Virus record (IMG/VR): IMGVR_UViG_3300047554_001015
Coordinates: 1-57,832 of that record
DNA from: a virus
Length of the DNA stretch: 57,832 nucleotides
Direction: 5' to 3' (one strand)
The notes beneath the pieces were generated by a model that was not told the origin of the DNA, did no database searches, and saw nothing but the letters and a program-made list of their open reading frames with translations. How positions within the stretch are numbered: position 1 is the stretch's first letter; every line of letters starts with the position of its first letter. A program made the translations under genes and the position numbers. This document shows positions 40,875-48,722 of this stretch, piece after piece.

Positions 40875-41306
40875 ATGCTATCCCACAATGACCGTGAATT
40901 TTTAGCCCTAGCCAAAATTGCCGCCACAGGGTCCACCTGCATTTACCAATCTGTGGGGGCAGTCCTAGCCAAGGGCGATCGCTGGCTGTCCTCAGGCTGC
41001 AACCATGTTGCTGAAGGGCTGGAGTCTTGCCACCATCGCGGGCACTGCCGAACCCCCGGAACCGACTGCGGCAATTCTGGCCTTCCGTCCCGTGCCCTCC
41101 ATGCTGAAGTTGCCGCCATCCTGCAATCCCCTGAATGCCAAGGGGCAACCCTGTACTGCACTCACCAGCCCTGCCTAAATTGCCTCAAGGTCATGGCTGG
41201 GGCGGGAGTAGCCCGTGTGGTTTATGTCGGCCAGCCAGTCACAGACTCAATCCGCCACGAATTCCACAGCGTGCTAGCCATTGAGGCCGTCCCTGTGGGG
41301 CAATAA
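40875..41306 (+). CDS. dCMP deaminase-like cytidine deaminase
   Basis: Product of 143 residues. The zinc and proton-transfer motif HAE is at 76-78 and the PCLNC motif at 99-103. An extra Cys/His cluster (SCHHRGHC, DCGN) at about 51-67 resembles the second zinc site of dCMP deaminases. It should make dUMP, the substrate of the thymidylate synthase at 4850. It lies in a gap between tail genes. Confidence 0.85.
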   Translation: MLSHNDREFLALAKIAATGSTCIYQSVGAVLAKGDRWLSSGCNHVAEGLESCHHRGHCRTPGTDCGNSGLPSRALHAEVAAILQSPECQGATLYCTHQPCLNCLKVMAGAGVARVVYVGQPVTDSIRHEFHSVLAIEAVPVGQ

Positions 41307-41328
41307 AAAAGCCCCCTAGGGAGGGGGC
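41305..41328 (-). terminator. Rho-independent terminator, minus strand
   Basis: GCCCCCT/AGGGGGC hairpin followed on the minus strand by six T, ending the 41338-41727 cassette. Confidence 0.8.
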
Positions 41329-41337
41329 GATGTGGGC

Positions 41338-41727
41338 TTAGTCGTAGCAGGCTCTCCAGCGGAAGCCATCATGGGTGAATCGCCGACCGTTCAAATACCG
41401 GGCTACATCATCCCCGGTCAGGTTCATCTCGACAATTCGCTGGACAAGGCCCACAGCAGCCTTGCCTTGTAGGCGAAGATAAATTTGCTCACGGTAACCA
41501 TCAACCCGTGCCGTACGCAGGGCGTGGGACAACCCGTAGATGGCGGTGCGCACGTCCTGCGCACCTTCGCGGGTCCGGACGGTTTCCATTTGCCGGAAGG
41601 CTTTAACAATGATGTCCTCTAGCGTCATCTTTGAACTGATCCGCTTAATCCCTAGCAGGGCGCGGATTTCACCGGGGACATGGGAGGAAGGGGCGTAAAG
41701 ACTGGGGGTTTGTAGTTGGCTGGTCAT
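41338..41727 (-). CDS. Hypothetical protein, antisense single-gene cassette (129 aa)
   Basis: Helical basic protein (MTSQLQTPSLYAPSSHVPGE...) with no recognised family. It reads against the late tail genes on either side and carries its own promoter (41775-41803), AAACGAAACG leader and terminator (41305-41328). This is the plan of a transferable cassette. Confidence 0.75.
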   Translation of the reverse strand: MTSQLQTPSLYAPSSHVPGEIRALLGIKRISSKMTLEDIIVKAFRQMETVRTREGAQDVRTAIYGLSHALRTARVDGYREQIYLRLQGKAAVGLVQRIVEMNLTGDDVARYLNGRRFTHDGFRWRACYD

Positions 41728-41774
41728 CGTCTTGCTCCTTGCCCGGTGGGCGTTTCGTTTCCTGGACTGAGTTA

Positions 41775-41803
41775 AATATAAGGGAATACTGCTACGTTGT
41801 CAA
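41775..41803 (-). promoter_or_regulatory. Sigma-70 promoter of the dispersed family
   Basis: TTGACA (41798-41803), 17-bp spacer, TATATT (41775-41780) on the minus strand, nearly identical to 1778-1806. Confidence 0.85.
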
Positions 41804-41827
41804 CACATTGGACTAAATTAATTTCGG

Positions 41828-41836
41828 GGGAACCCT
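41828..41836 (+). promoter_or_regulatory. GGGAAC(C/T)CT late motif
   Basis: GGGAACCCT followed by AACCAAAAG, 20 bases before the ATG at 41857, back to back with the early promoter of the antisense cassette. Confidence 0.6.
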
Positions 41837-41856
41837 AACCAAAAGACTCCCCCGCT

Positions 41857-42087
41857 ATGCACCCTGATTTATTTGATCTCATCTCGTTTGGTGCTGCCTT
41901 AGCCAGTACCAGCAAGCTTGCCCTAAACTGGCTTCAAAAGCGGGGCAGTATTGCCAAGATTCGCGCAATTATGGCAGATGGCAGGATCACCCCACAGGAG
42001 GGGGCTGAACTGCGGGCAATGCTGCTGGCTGATTCTGTGGATGCTGTGCTTTTGATTTTGGAGGGCCGCAAGGATGGCGAAAAGTAG
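41857..42087 (+). CDS. Small virion-operon protein (76 aa)
   Basis: Helical protein (MHPDLFDLISFGAALASTSK...) with IMADGRITPQEGAELRAMLL, which resembles a short EF-hand-like or TerB-like turn. Overlaps the U gene. A late motif lies upstream, so it is made with tail proteins; its function is unknown. Confidence 0.65.
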   Translation: MHPDLFDLISFGAALASTSKLALNWLQKRGSIAKIRAIMADGRITPQEGAELRAMLLADSVDAVLLILEGRKDGEK

Positions 42088-42544
42088 ACTGTGGGGACTG
42101 CTGGGCGATATTGAATTTACCCTTGCCCTTGCCCCGGAAGGCTTCAGCCATGAGCGGCGGGTCACCCTGCCAGAGCATGAGGTGATTGAGGATCGGCCCT
42201 CGGTTCAGTGGACCGGCTGGAAATTAGAAACCCTCAGGCTCACCTTTAACTGGCATGTCGGCTGGTGCGATCCGGATGAGCAACTGCTAAAACTCTGGGC
42301 GGCTCAGGATAAGCATGAACCAATGCGGCTTGTTTTGGGTTCGGGCACCTGGAAACGGAAGTGGCTGATTGAATCCGTTTCCGATAACCTGACCCACACC
42401 GACCCATTTGGGGACACCCTAGCAATTGAGGCGACGGTCTCCCTCAAGGAATCGGGCCGCACTGTGGGGACTCAGGCTAGACCCACAGGAATCGCGGTAC
42501 GGGATGGGGGCGGGATTGTGGCACTGGCTCGGAGGGCGGCTTAG
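42074..42544 (+). CDS. Tail protein U (P2 gpU-like)
   Basis: Product of 156 residues. WGLLGDIEFTLALAPEGFSH, WTGWKLETLRLTFNWHVGW and a KWLIESVSDNLTHTDPFGDT region fit gpU, which caps or completes the tail. The position before X and D matches P2. Confidence 0.75.
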   Translation: MAKSRLWGLLGDIEFTLALAPEGFSHERRVTLPEHEVIEDRPSVQWTGWKLETLRLTFNWHVGWCDPDEQLLKLWAAQDKHEPMRLVLGSGTWKRKWLIESVSDNLTHTDPFGDTLAIEATVSLKESGRTVGTQARPTGIAVRDGGGIVALARRAA

Positions 42545-42549
42545 GCCAT

Positions 42550-42573
42550 AAAAAAGCCCCTCAAGGGAGGGGC
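42550..42573 (-). terminator. Rho-independent terminator, minus strand
   Basis: GCCCCTC/GAGGGGC-like hairpin followed on the minus strand by T, ending the 42583-43008 cassette. Confidence 0.8.
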
Positions 42574-42582
42574 GGGGGGGAA

Positions 42583-43008
42583 TTAGGCTACGCCGTAGTA
42601 GGCTTGAAGCGCCTTGTCCGCAACTCCGTCAACTTCGCGACGGGTGACCTTGCCGGGGATTGGGTTGAAACCAGGATCCGCCCACATTTGCTTTTCAAGG
42701 ACTTCAACTTCGCCATCATTTAGCCACTGGCGGATTGCCTTGCTGCGGGCTTTTTGCTGCTTTTTGTCGGCCAGTGTCGGGAACATCTGGTTCCGGAATC
42801 GGGCATAGTCGTCATCAGACAGATTTTTGCGGTAGAAGTCACAGACCGCTTTCTGGTCTTCGGGCTTAGTTAACTCCAGAAGGACATCGCAGAAATTGCA
42901 CCAGGTCTTAGGAGCCTTGAATTTTTTCTCTTCACCAACGATGGAGGTCAGAATGATGGTGCGGGCAGTCATCTTGACGATTCCAGACTTGTCTTTTTTG
43001 GTGGCCAT
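42583..43008 (-). CDS. Hypothetical protein, antisense single-gene cassette (141 aa)
   Basis: Basic, helical protein (MATKKDKSGIVKMTARTIIL...) with a WCNFCDVLLEL block. The C-terminal third (DGEVEVLEKQMWADPGFNPI) is acidic then Pro-rich. No family is recognised. It lies between U and X on the opposite strand with its own promoter and terminator. Confidence 0.75.
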   Translation of the reverse strand: MATKKDKSGIVKMTARTIILTSIVGEEKKFKAPKTWCNFCDVLLELTKPEDQKAVCDFYRKNLSDDDYARFRNQMFPTLADKKQQKARSKAIRQWLNDGEVEVLEKQMWADPGFNPIPGKVTRREVDGVADKALQAYYGVA

Positions 43009-43055
43009 TGCTTTGTTCCTTGCCCTTGGGGCGTTTCGTTTTCTTTGATGTAATC

Positions 43056-43085
43056 ATAGTAAATCACATGCTGCTACGCTGTCAA
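43056..43085 (-). promoter_or_regulatory. Sigma-70 promoter of the dispersed family
   Basis: TTGACA (43080-43085), 18-bp spacer, TACTAT (43056-43061) on the minus strand, followed by the AGAAAACGAAACG leader. Confidence 0.85.
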
Positions 43086-43105
43086 CACATTTGGCAAAGT
43101 TTTTT

Positions 43106-43114
43106 GGGAACTCT
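43106..43114 (+). promoter_or_regulatory. GGGAAC(C/T)CT late motif upstream of X
   Basis: GGGAACTCT followed by GGCAATAAAGG, 20 bases before the ATG at 43135. Confidence 0.6.
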
Positions 43115-43134
43115 GGCAATAAAGGGACTTGCCC

Positions 43135-43371
43135 ATGGAAGAGTTTATCGAATACCTCACCACAGAGGGGGTGCGTTGGGATGCCGTGGCGTGGGATTGC
43201 TACGGTGACCCCTATGCCTACCCCCAAATCATTGCCGACAATCCAGCCTATCGGGCCATGGCAACCCTACCGGGGGGGGTCCGGCTACAGGTGCGGGTGA
43301 TTGATGCACCGCCAAGGGAGTTGCCGCCTGAGGAGAGCTTGCCGCCATGGCGACGGGGGGCCGCAGCATGA
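43135..43371 (+). CDS. Tail protein X (P2 gpX-like, LysM type)
   Basis: Product of 78 residues. GVRWDAVAWDCYGDPYAYPQ and IIADNPAY are the LysM-like blocks of gpX, and the protein has its Pro-rich C-terminus. It is a small hub-associated tail protein. ATGA overlap with D. Confidence 0.85.
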   Translation: MEEFIEYLTTEGVRWDAVAWDCYGDPYAYPQIIADNPAYRAMATLPGGVRLQVRVIDAPPRELPPEESLPPWRRGAAA

Positions 43372-44408
43372 GGGATCCCATTTTTAGGCTCGGATACGAG
43401 GGAACGGATATCACTGCGGCGATCGCGGCTTGGGTGATCACGGTGGACTTCACAGACAAAAAGGAGGGGGAATCGGATGAGCTTTCGGTAACGATCCAAA
43501 ACGGCGATCGCCGCTGGCTCAATGATTGGTTTCCTGGCACGGGCGATCGGGTCACGTTGGAACTGGGTTACCGGAATGGTCCCACACTAGGGCCGATTAC
43601 CTTTGAGATTGATCAGCCGGAATTTAGCGGGGCACCGGATACCCTGCAACTCCGAGGACTGGCCACCCCCGTTTCCGCCAGTCTCAGGCAGAAAAAAACC
43701 CGCGCCTTTGAGAACACGACCCTAGACCAAATTGCTGCCCAGATTGCCACAGAGAACGGTCTCACCCTTGTGGGATCTGTCCCTGCCTTCCCACTGGAGC
43801 GGGTGACCCAGCGCAACCAAACCGATCTGGAATTTCTCAGGCAGCAAGCGGCAGATTATGGGCTGATTTTCAAAATTGAGAGCTGCACTAACTTGGTCTT
43901 TTTTCGAGAGTCTGACCTTGAAGCTGCTGAACCAGTGCGGGTACTAGCCCTGGATGATTACCGGAACTATAGGGGCCGCAAGGAATCAGTGGGCACCTAC
44001 AAATCGGTAAAAGTTCAGTACCTCAATCCCCAAACCGGCGATTTTGATTCTGTGGAGCTGGATGCTGACGGGGCTGAAGTTGCGACCCCACAGGGGGAGG
44101 AGGGGGAGACTGAGATTTCCAGCGGTGATGTTTTGAATATCCGAGAGCGGTTTGAGTCCAGGGCACAAGCTGAGCAAAAGGCAACCCAGGCACTGCGACG
44201 GGCCAACCGGGGGCAATTCAAGCTGAGTCTAGATATAGAGGGAGACCCCACGCTCTCAGCGGGCAGCAATATCACGGTGGAAGGGCTAGGCAAGCTGAGC
44301 GGCAAATACCAGATCGAGCGAATCCGCCACACCCTGCGAAAATCCCAGGGCTACGCTTCTTCGCTGGACCTGATTGGACTTGAGTTGGGGATTGGGGATG
44401 GGCAATAA
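43368..44408 (+). CDS. Baseplate hub protein D (P2 gpD-like)
   Basis: Product of 346 residues from 43368. FRLGYEGTDITAAIAAWVIT, DELSVTIQNGDRRWL, a WFPGTGDRVTLELGYRNG segment and LEFLRQQAADYGLIFKIE fit the gpD/gp27-like hub family. It forms the trimeric hub below the tube together with V. Confidence 0.85.
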   Translation: MRDPIFRLGYEGTDITAAIAAWVITVDFTDKKEGESDELSVTIQNGDRRWLNDWFPGTGDRVTLELGYRNGPTLGPITFEIDQPEFSGAPDTLQLRGLATPVSASLRQKKTRAFENTTLDQIAAQIATENGLTLVGSVPAFPLERVTQRNQTDLEFLRQQAADYGLIFKIESCTNLVFFRESDLEAAEPVRVLALDDYRNYRGRKESVGTYKSVKVQYLNPQTGDFDSVELDADGAEVATPQGEEGETEISSGDVLNIRERFESRAQAEQKATQALRRANRGQFKLSLDIEGDPTLSAGSNITVEGLGKLSGKYQIERIRHTLRKSQGYASSLDLIGLELGIGDGQ

Positions 44409-44430
44409 AAAAGCCCCTCAGGGGAGGGGC
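44407..44430 (-). terminator. Rho-independent terminator, minus strand
   Basis: GCCCCTC/GAGGGGC hairpin followed on the minus strand by six T, ending the 44438-44788 cassette. Confidence 0.8.
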
Positions 44431-44437
44431 GGGGGGG

Positions 44438-44788
44438 TTAGGCACTGACCGCCAGTTTCCGGCTCAGGGTTTGGTGCAATTGCTTCATGGCCAGCCATTC
44501 CCTGTACGCCTTATACTCTGGACTTCTGAGGTCAACGCAGCCTAGTACCGGAGACCCTGCCCACTCAGATGGGAAATCTTTCTGACTGGAATCCATCCAG
44601 CCTTTCAGTTGCTTGAGATACTCAGACAACAGCCCATCGGTTGCCTTATAGGATCCCCAGCACTGGTTTAGCGTGTGCTGGTGAAACTCAACTTTGTAGC
44701 CGTGGCGGTTCAGAATCCCGCCTTTGTAAGAGACATTCTTTTCGCAGATGGGGCAGCGGGCTTTGATTGGGATGGTGGTAGCGGTCAT
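44438..44788 (-). CDS. Zinc-ribbon-like protein, antisense single-gene cassette (116 aa)
   Basis: The N-terminal KARCPICEKNVSYKGGILNR and HGYKVEFHQHTLNQCW give a Cys2 plus His pattern that could hold zinc. The rest is helical. It lies between D and V on the opposite strand with its own promoter (44835-44863) and terminator. Function unknown. Confidence 0.75.
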   Translation of the reverse strand: MTATTIPIKARCPICEKNVSYKGGILNRHGYKVEFHQHTLNQCWGSYKATDGLLSEYLKQLKGWMDSSQKDFPSEWAGSPVLGCVDLRSPEYKAYREWLAMKQLHQTLSRKLAVSA

Positions 44789-44834
44789 GATTGGTCTCTC
44801 TTGTTTTGTGGGCTTCGTTTTCTGAACTGATTTA

Positions 44835-44863
44835 ATAGTAAAACAAAGCTGCTACGCTGTCAA
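44835..44863 (-). promoter_or_regulatory. Sigma-70 promoter of the dispersed family
   Basis: TTGACA (44858-44863), 17-bp spacer, TACTAT (44835-44840) on the minus strand, followed by AGAAAACGAAG. Confidence 0.85.
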
Positions 44864-44888
44864 CACATTACAGAAAAATAATTCCACA

Positions 44889-44897
44889 GGGAACTCT
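44889..44897 (+). promoter_or_regulatory. GGGAAC(C/T)CT late motif upstream of V
   Basis: GGGAACTCT followed by CACCCAAAATT, 22 bases before the GTG at 44920. Confidence 0.6.
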
Positions 44898-44919
44898 CAC
44901 CCAAAATTGAGGGCTAGTT

Positions 44920-45450
44920 GTGGAAAACCGGGCAAAACAGAGCAACCAAGATCAAGGCCAGTGCAATCTCTATTTCGGCTATGTCACCGCTGTGGATGAG
45001 GCCATGGGACGGGCACGGGTGAGGGTGGATGACTTGGATGGTGTGGAGTCCTATTGGCTGAATATTTTGCAGGGGCGGGTTGCCCAAGACCAAGAAGCAT
45101 ACTGGCTAGACCCAGGGGATTTTGTGGCACTGCTGAGCGATGAGAAACTTGAGGCGGGGGTCATCCTGGGTTGTCTCTACTCAGAAAAAAATCCACCCCC
45201 CATTACCACAAGGGATAAATATTACCGACGATTTTCTGATGGCAGCTTTGTGGAGTTCGATCGCTCCACAGGGGTGCTGAGCATGGAGGTGACCGACCGC
45301 ATCAATATCACCGCTCCCAACGGCTTGCATATCACCAACGATTCCACAGAGTCATCCATTAATGGCAAGGCGATCGCCGTTCTTGGAGCCATGGACAATG
45401 ACAGCGAAACCAATGGCCCCGATGCCCTGGTTACTAGCGGTCAGATGTGA
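44920..45450 (+). CDS. Baseplate assembly / spike protein V (P2 gpV-like)
   Basis: Product of 176 residues from a GTG. FGYVTAVDEAMGRARVRVDD and a WLDPGDFVALLSDE block form the OB-fold, GVILGCLYSEKNPPP follows, and the C-terminal repeat-like FSDGSFVEFDRSTGVLSMEV region would form the beta-helical spike. It punctures the outer membrane. The third repeat array starts at its 3' end. Confidence 0.85.
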   Translation: MENRAKQSNQDQGQCNLYFGYVTAVDEAMGRARVRVDDLDGVESYWLNILQGRVAQDQEAYWLDPGDFVALLSDEKLEAGVILGCLYSEKNPPPITTRDKYYRRFSDGSFVEFDRSTGVLSMEVTDRINITAPNGLHITNDSTESSINGKAIAVLGAMDNDSETNGPDALVTSGQM

Positions 45451-45760
45451 CAGTTGATTGCTGACAGATTTATTCTGACTGCTGCCAAACTGCTGAATGC
45501 TGACAGTTTGCTGCAAACAGTGGCAGCATTCAAAAGCCTTGCTCTGTCTAGGTTGTAGCTGACTGCTGCCAATGCTGCCAAATTTTTCGCGATCGCGTTT
45601 CAACTTTCATTTTTCCTCTCCCTCAGAAAAGTGGCAGCATTCAAGCATTCAGCCTAGAACCTTTGTGGGGCAGGGCTTTGAGTATGCTGCCAAGCCTGTC
45701 AGCATTAGTGCAGCATTCAGAATTTGGCAGCATTCAGGTGGCAGCACTCAGCAATGACCC
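45440..45760. repeat. TGCTGCCA/TGGCAGCA iteron-like array, copy 3
   Basis: Four exact TGCTGCCA and four TGGCAGCA octamers with AT-rich core (about 45580-45630), aligning block by block with copy 1 (both have GACTGCTGCCAATGCTGCCA before the core and TATGCTGCCA after it). It fills most of the 45451-45839 gap, which holds no gene. Confidence 0.85.
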
Positions 45761-45789
45761 AGATTTTGGGCTGTGCCAGTTTAGGCAAT

Positions 45790-45810
45790 AAAAAAGCCCC
45801 TTTGTGGGGC
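45790..45810 (-). terminator. Rho-independent terminator, minus strand
   Basis: GCCCC/GGGGC hairpin followed on the minus strand by T, ending the leftward 47.2-45.8 kb operon. Confidence 0.75.
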
Positions 45811-45839
45811 TGGTCTTTAGCGTCAGTCGGCTGACCTTA

Positions 45840-46115
45840 TTAGATTTTTAGGGACTTGAAGTCGCCACTGGCCAAGCTTTTGGCTACGGCAACTATTTCC
45901 CGATCTTCGGACCCTAGCCATTGTTGGACTAAGGCATTAAGGCTGTGGCCCTCATTGAAATCCCGCATCATTGCGTTTGCTGACGACAGGGCATTGATAG
46001 CGGGGCTAATGGCAGAGTGTGGCACTCCATCAGCCATTGCTGATGAGATAGCAGCATTAAGAGAATCAATCCTAAGCTGCAATGCTTCGTATGCGGCGAC
46101 AGAATCCTGAGTCAT
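45840..46115 (-). CDS. Hypothetical helical protein (91 aa)
   Basis: ATG at 46115 follows AGAGAGGCAAG. All-helical, Ala/Ser-rich product (MTQDSVAAYEALQLRIDSLN...). No family is recognised. Last gene of the small-gene operon. Confidence 0.7.
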   Translation of the reverse strand: MTQDSVAAYEALQLRIDSLNAAISSAMADGVPHSAISPAINALSSANAMMRDFNEGHSLNALVQQWLGSEDREIVAVAKSLASGDFKSLKI

Positions 46116-46132
46116 CTTGCCTCTCTGTGGGT

Positions 46133-46393
46133 TCATACTAATGGCACCGACTTTTTGCAGGGCTTGCAGTAGTACCGTTGTTTGCCGTTACGGTGCTTTC
46201 CATTTGCTGCGGTCGGTTCTCCACAGCAAGGGCATGGGGGGCCGCTGGGGATTTTTTTCAAGACTGCGGCAAAGGTTCGATCGCAGTTCAGGCAGGAATA
46301 GCGCAACCGAGGGGTGCGTCGGGCAACTTTGCTGGCTCCCCCGCAATGGGGACAAGATGGGGTGGGTGGCTTGGGCTTGGTTTTCTTGGTCAT
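46133..46393 (-). CDS. Double zinc-ribbon protein, InsA-like (86 aa)
   Basis: Two zinc ribbons: CPHCGG...CLNC (about 14-37) and CPCCGE...CKPC (about 53-79) with a basic YYCKPCKKS end. This resembles the IS1 InsA DNA-binding part, but no transposase catalytic domain or inverted repeats are seen. It may be a domesticated DNA-binding protein. Confidence 0.65.
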   Translation of the reverse strand: MTKKTKPKPPTPSCPHCGGASKVARRTPRLRYSCLNCDRTFAAVLKKIPSGPPCPCCGEPTAANGKHRNGKQRYYCKPCKKSVPLV

Positions 46394-46449
46394 GAGTTTT
46401 CGGGGTTAGCAGGGGGACTTGAAGCCCCTCAAGGGGAGGGGCACGTAGG

Positions 46450-46626
46450 TTAGTGAGTCAGAAACAACGAAATAAAATCTTCAACTACAGTCAATGAGTC
46501 TTGGAACAGCTTGGCGGTGCTAGGCTTCTCTTGCTGGTCCGCTGGCTTCAGTACATCCTCAATCAGGAGGGCTGCGGCCATGACCGTGATCGCGATGAAT
46601 TTGGTTTGATTGTCAATGGTCTGCAT
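46450..46626 (-). CDS. Small protein with hydrophobic segment (58 aa)
   Basis: ATG at 46626 follows CGAAAACGAAA. A hydrophobic helix (TKFIAITVMAAALLIEDVL) then a polar tail. The longer frame upstream overlaps the next gene and is not used. No family is recognised. Confidence 0.6.
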   Translation of the reverse strand: MQTIDNQTKFIAITVMAAALLIEDVLKPADQQEKPSTAKLFQDSLTVVEDFISLFLTH

Positions 46627-46645
46627 TTTCGTTTTCGGGTAGGGT

Positions 46646-46867
46646 TTACAGGTCAAGGATAGAGCGACGTGCCACAGATTGAGGCTGTGGGATTGGGGTC
46701 CAGCTTCCACAGTGCAGGGGGCAGAGGGTTGCCCATTGGGGTGAGCTGGTCTCAGCATCAGAGGCATTCCCCCAATCCCGTAGGCAATCAACCGAGTCCT
46801 CCCCCGGTTGCTCCCGCGTTGCCGGGTTGTAATGGATGCTGAAGTGGGCGCAGTTTTCGCAGTTCAT
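46646..46867 (-). CDS. Cys-rich small protein (73 aa)
   Basis: ATG at 46867 directly follows two leader motifs (AAACGAAAACGAAACC). Cys at about 3, 6, 28, 49 and 53 (MNCENCAHF, TLCPLHCG) suggest zinc binding. No family is recognised. Confidence 0.65.
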   Translation of the reverse strand: MNCENCAHFSIHYNPATREQPGEDSVDCLRDWGNASDAETSSPQWATLCPLHCGSWTPIPQPQSVARRSILDL

Positions 46868-46925
46868 GGTTTCGTTTTCGTTTCTTGGGTGAACTTGAAG
46901 CCCCTAGGGAGGGGCGGGACCGTGG

Positions 46926-47159
46926 CTACAGGGTTGGCAGGTTGAAATACTGCTCATGGGGGAGGTACTCAATACCCTTTGTTTCCCATCGGCGGGTCTG
47001 CCCGTCTTGGGTCTCCACTAATTGAGTTCTCTCCATATGGAAGGAGATTTTTTTGTTTTGATAGGTGACTACTGCGGGAAGGCCTTCACCCTTTAGAGCC
47101 TCCAGCTTATTGAAGATATTGATGATGGTGTCACCGTTGCCGTTGATGATATCGATCAT
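46926..47159 (-). CDS. Hypothetical protein (77 aa)
   Basis: First gene after the promoter at 47205-47233, with AGAAACGGAAACC in its leader. The product (MIDIINGNGDTIINIFNKLE...) mixes helix and strand. No family is recognised. Confidence 0.65.
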   Translation of the reverse strand: MIDIINGNGDTIINIFNKLEALKGEGLPAVVTYQNKKISFHMERTQLVETQDGQTRRWETKGIEYLPHEQYFNLPTL

Positions 47160-47204
47160 GGGTTGGTCCTCGTGAGATTGGGTTTCCGTTTCTTGGATGA
47201 ATCC

Positions 47205-47233
47205 AGCTTAAGCTAGTTCGGACATCTTGTCAA
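47205..47233 (-). promoter_or_regulatory. Sigma-70 promoter of the dispersed family
   Basis: TTGACA (47228-47233), 17-bp spacer, TAAGCT (47205-47210) on the minus strand. The -10 is weaker than in sister promoters. Confidence 0.65.
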
Positions 47234-47244
47234 CACAGTCAGGC

Positions 47245-47268
47245 AAAAAAATAGGGGGTTGCCCCCCT
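47245..47268 (-). terminator. Rho-independent terminator, minus strand
   Basis: GGGGGCAACCCCC hairpin followed on the minus strand by ATTTTTTT, directly after the SSB gene and before the next promoter. Confidence 0.8.
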
Positions 47269-47274
47269 GTGGAA

Positions 47275-47952
47275 CTAGAACACCGGATCGGCCCATTTAT
47301 TTGAAACCGGGGGAGTGCCCTGGTTTTGTGGCGGGGCTGTTTGCTGTTTGCTGCCTAGCAAGTGCAACCCCGTGGCGTTGACGATGGGCTTAGACCGGGG
47401 TGCCCCAGTGTTGCGGTCTTGCCAATGTTCAATTCGCAGAGAGCCGACAATGCCGACTTGGGAGCCTTTCAGGACGTAATCCCCTGCAACCTGTGCGGGC
47501 TTGTCCCACAGCTCAATGTCAAACCAGTCTGGGTCTGAATTTTTGACCGGGCGACGGACAGCGATCGTAAAGCTGCCCTTGACCTTCCCGCTCTCGAAAT
47601 ACTTCACCTCAGCATCATAGCCAGCATTGCCTACTAGGGCGATTTTATTCAGCTTGATTTGGCCCCCAATCGGGGTGATGGTATCGGCGGAAATGCTGGC
47701 CACTTTCTGTTTGACCCCATCCCGTTCAAAGGCAGAGACCTTAATCCCTCCCTCAACCAAAAGCCATTGCCCCACAGCGGGGGGAGATTTTTTGATGCTG
47801 TCCGATTTCCAGGAAACTAGCTTGATTTGGATCGGCTCCTCCCCATCCTTGTAGGCAGGGATTTGAACCAATGCTTCGGCGAATTCCCGCCCCTCGTGGG
47901 AACGGAACTCGAAGGGCTGGGCTAACTGAACTGCGGCGGTGAAGTGATTCAT
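47275..47952 (-). CDS. ssb: Single-stranded DNA-binding protein with tandem OB folds (225 aa)
   Basis: The C-terminal half (LNKIALVGNAGYDAEVKYFE, GSFTIAVRRPV, WFDIELWDKPAQVAGDYVLK, GSQVGIVGSLRIEHWQD) is a canonical SSB OB fold. The first 90 residues look like a second, diverged OB fold. It ends KWADPVF, an acidic-hydrophobic tip like SSB tails that recruit partners. It should coat ssDNA in replication and in RecT-mediated annealing. Confidence 0.85.
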   Translation of the reverse strand: MNHFTAAVQLAQPFEFRSHEGREFAEALVQIPAYKDGEEPIQIKLVSWKSDSIKKSPPAVGQWLLVEGGIKVSAFERDGVKQKVASISADTITPIGGQIKLNKIALVGNAGYDAEVKYFESGKVKGSFTIAVRRPVKNSDPDWFDIELWDKPAQVAGDYVLKGSQVGIVGSLRIEHWQDRNTGAPRSKPIVNATGLHLLGSKQQTAPPQNQGTPPVSNKWADPVF

Positions 47953-48039
47953 TATGCTATCCTTGTGGAACTTGTGGGTTGATCCTGTGAGTTTTCGTTT
48001 TCAATTTAACCCCTGGCGCAACGACGAGGCACCGGGGGT

Positions 48040-48243
48040 TTATTTTTGGTGCTGTAGTAGGTCTCCCGGTTGGCAACCCAGCCCCTCACAGAGGGCGTTA
48101 AGCAACACCATGTCAATGCGGCTAAGGGACCGCTTATTTTTGAGCGTGGAGCAGGTGGATAAGCTCCGGCCCGTAATTTGGGCCAGATCCCGGTAGGTGA
48201 GGCCGCGATCGGCCATGATTTCCTTGAGCTTCCAGACAATCAC
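48040..48243 (-). CDS. XRE-family helix-turn-helix regulator (67 aa)
   Basis: GTG at 48243 after ACGGGACACCACA gives WKLKEIMADRGLTYRDLAQI then TGRSLSTCSTLKNKRSLSRI, a compact Cro/C1-like HTH. An upstream ATG at 48315 would run through the opposing promoter and is less likely. It lies head to head with the RecT operon and may repress the promoter at 48301-48330. Confidence 0.75.
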   Translation of the reverse strand: MIVWKLKEIMADRGLTYRDLAQITGRSLSTCSTLKNKRSLSRIDMVLLNALCEGLGCQPGDLLQHQK

Positions 48244-48300
48244 TGTGGTGTCCCGTAACTGCTCATTTAGCCTACACCCAAAAAAACATTGGTGCAAGTG

Positions 48301-48330
48301 TTGACAGCATAGCAAGGCTCGTTATATAGT
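48301..48330 (+). promoter_or_regulatory. Sigma-70 promoter of the dispersed family
   Basis: TTGACA (48301-48306), 18-bp spacer, TATAGT (48325-48330), then GTTGCATTAATGAAACGCAA shared with 28843-28872. Confidence 0.85.
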
Positions 48331-48377
48331 TGCATTAATGAAACGCAAGACCGCAGAACCCACAAGGAGACCCGCTA

Positions 48378-48677
48378 ATGAATGGATTCAACGCTGAACT
48401 AAATGATGAGATTGCCGCACTGGTCGGTGAGTTTGGAGTGAATTTTGTAGTTGCCACAGTCCAGCGACTTGGCTGCTACCACACCGGGGGGGACCACTGG
48501 ATCTTCAAGAATGTCCCACAGGTTGCAGACTGCCCGCGTGAGCCATGGGACATCGAGCAACCGACGATTCAGCTTTTGGCAGAATTCACCACCGCCAAGG
48601 TTGTGGTGGCACTAGCCGACTATCTCAGCGGGCTGCTAGACCAGCCCATCACCATCAGTCGCATTTCCCTAGCCTAG
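48378..48677 (+). CDS. Hypothetical protein (99 aa)
   Basis: ATG at 48378 follows AAGGAGACCCGCTA. The product (MNGFNAELNDEIAALVGEFG...) is alpha-beta. First gene of the RecT operon; no family is recognised. Confidence 0.75.
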   Translation: MNGFNAELNDEIAALVGEFGVNFVVATVQRLGCYHTGGDHWIFKNVPQVADCPREPWDIEQPTIQLLAEFTTAKVVVALADYLSGLLDQPITISRISLA

Positions 48678-48722
48678 TAAACCGGGGGCTTCGGCCCCCA
48701 CACTTAACCCGATGGATCCGCA

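Noticed and set aside
46133-46393. IS1-type insertion sequence
   Set aside because: Only an InsA-like double zinc ribbon is present. There is no InsB catalytic domain and no inverted repeats, so a mobile element cannot be supported.
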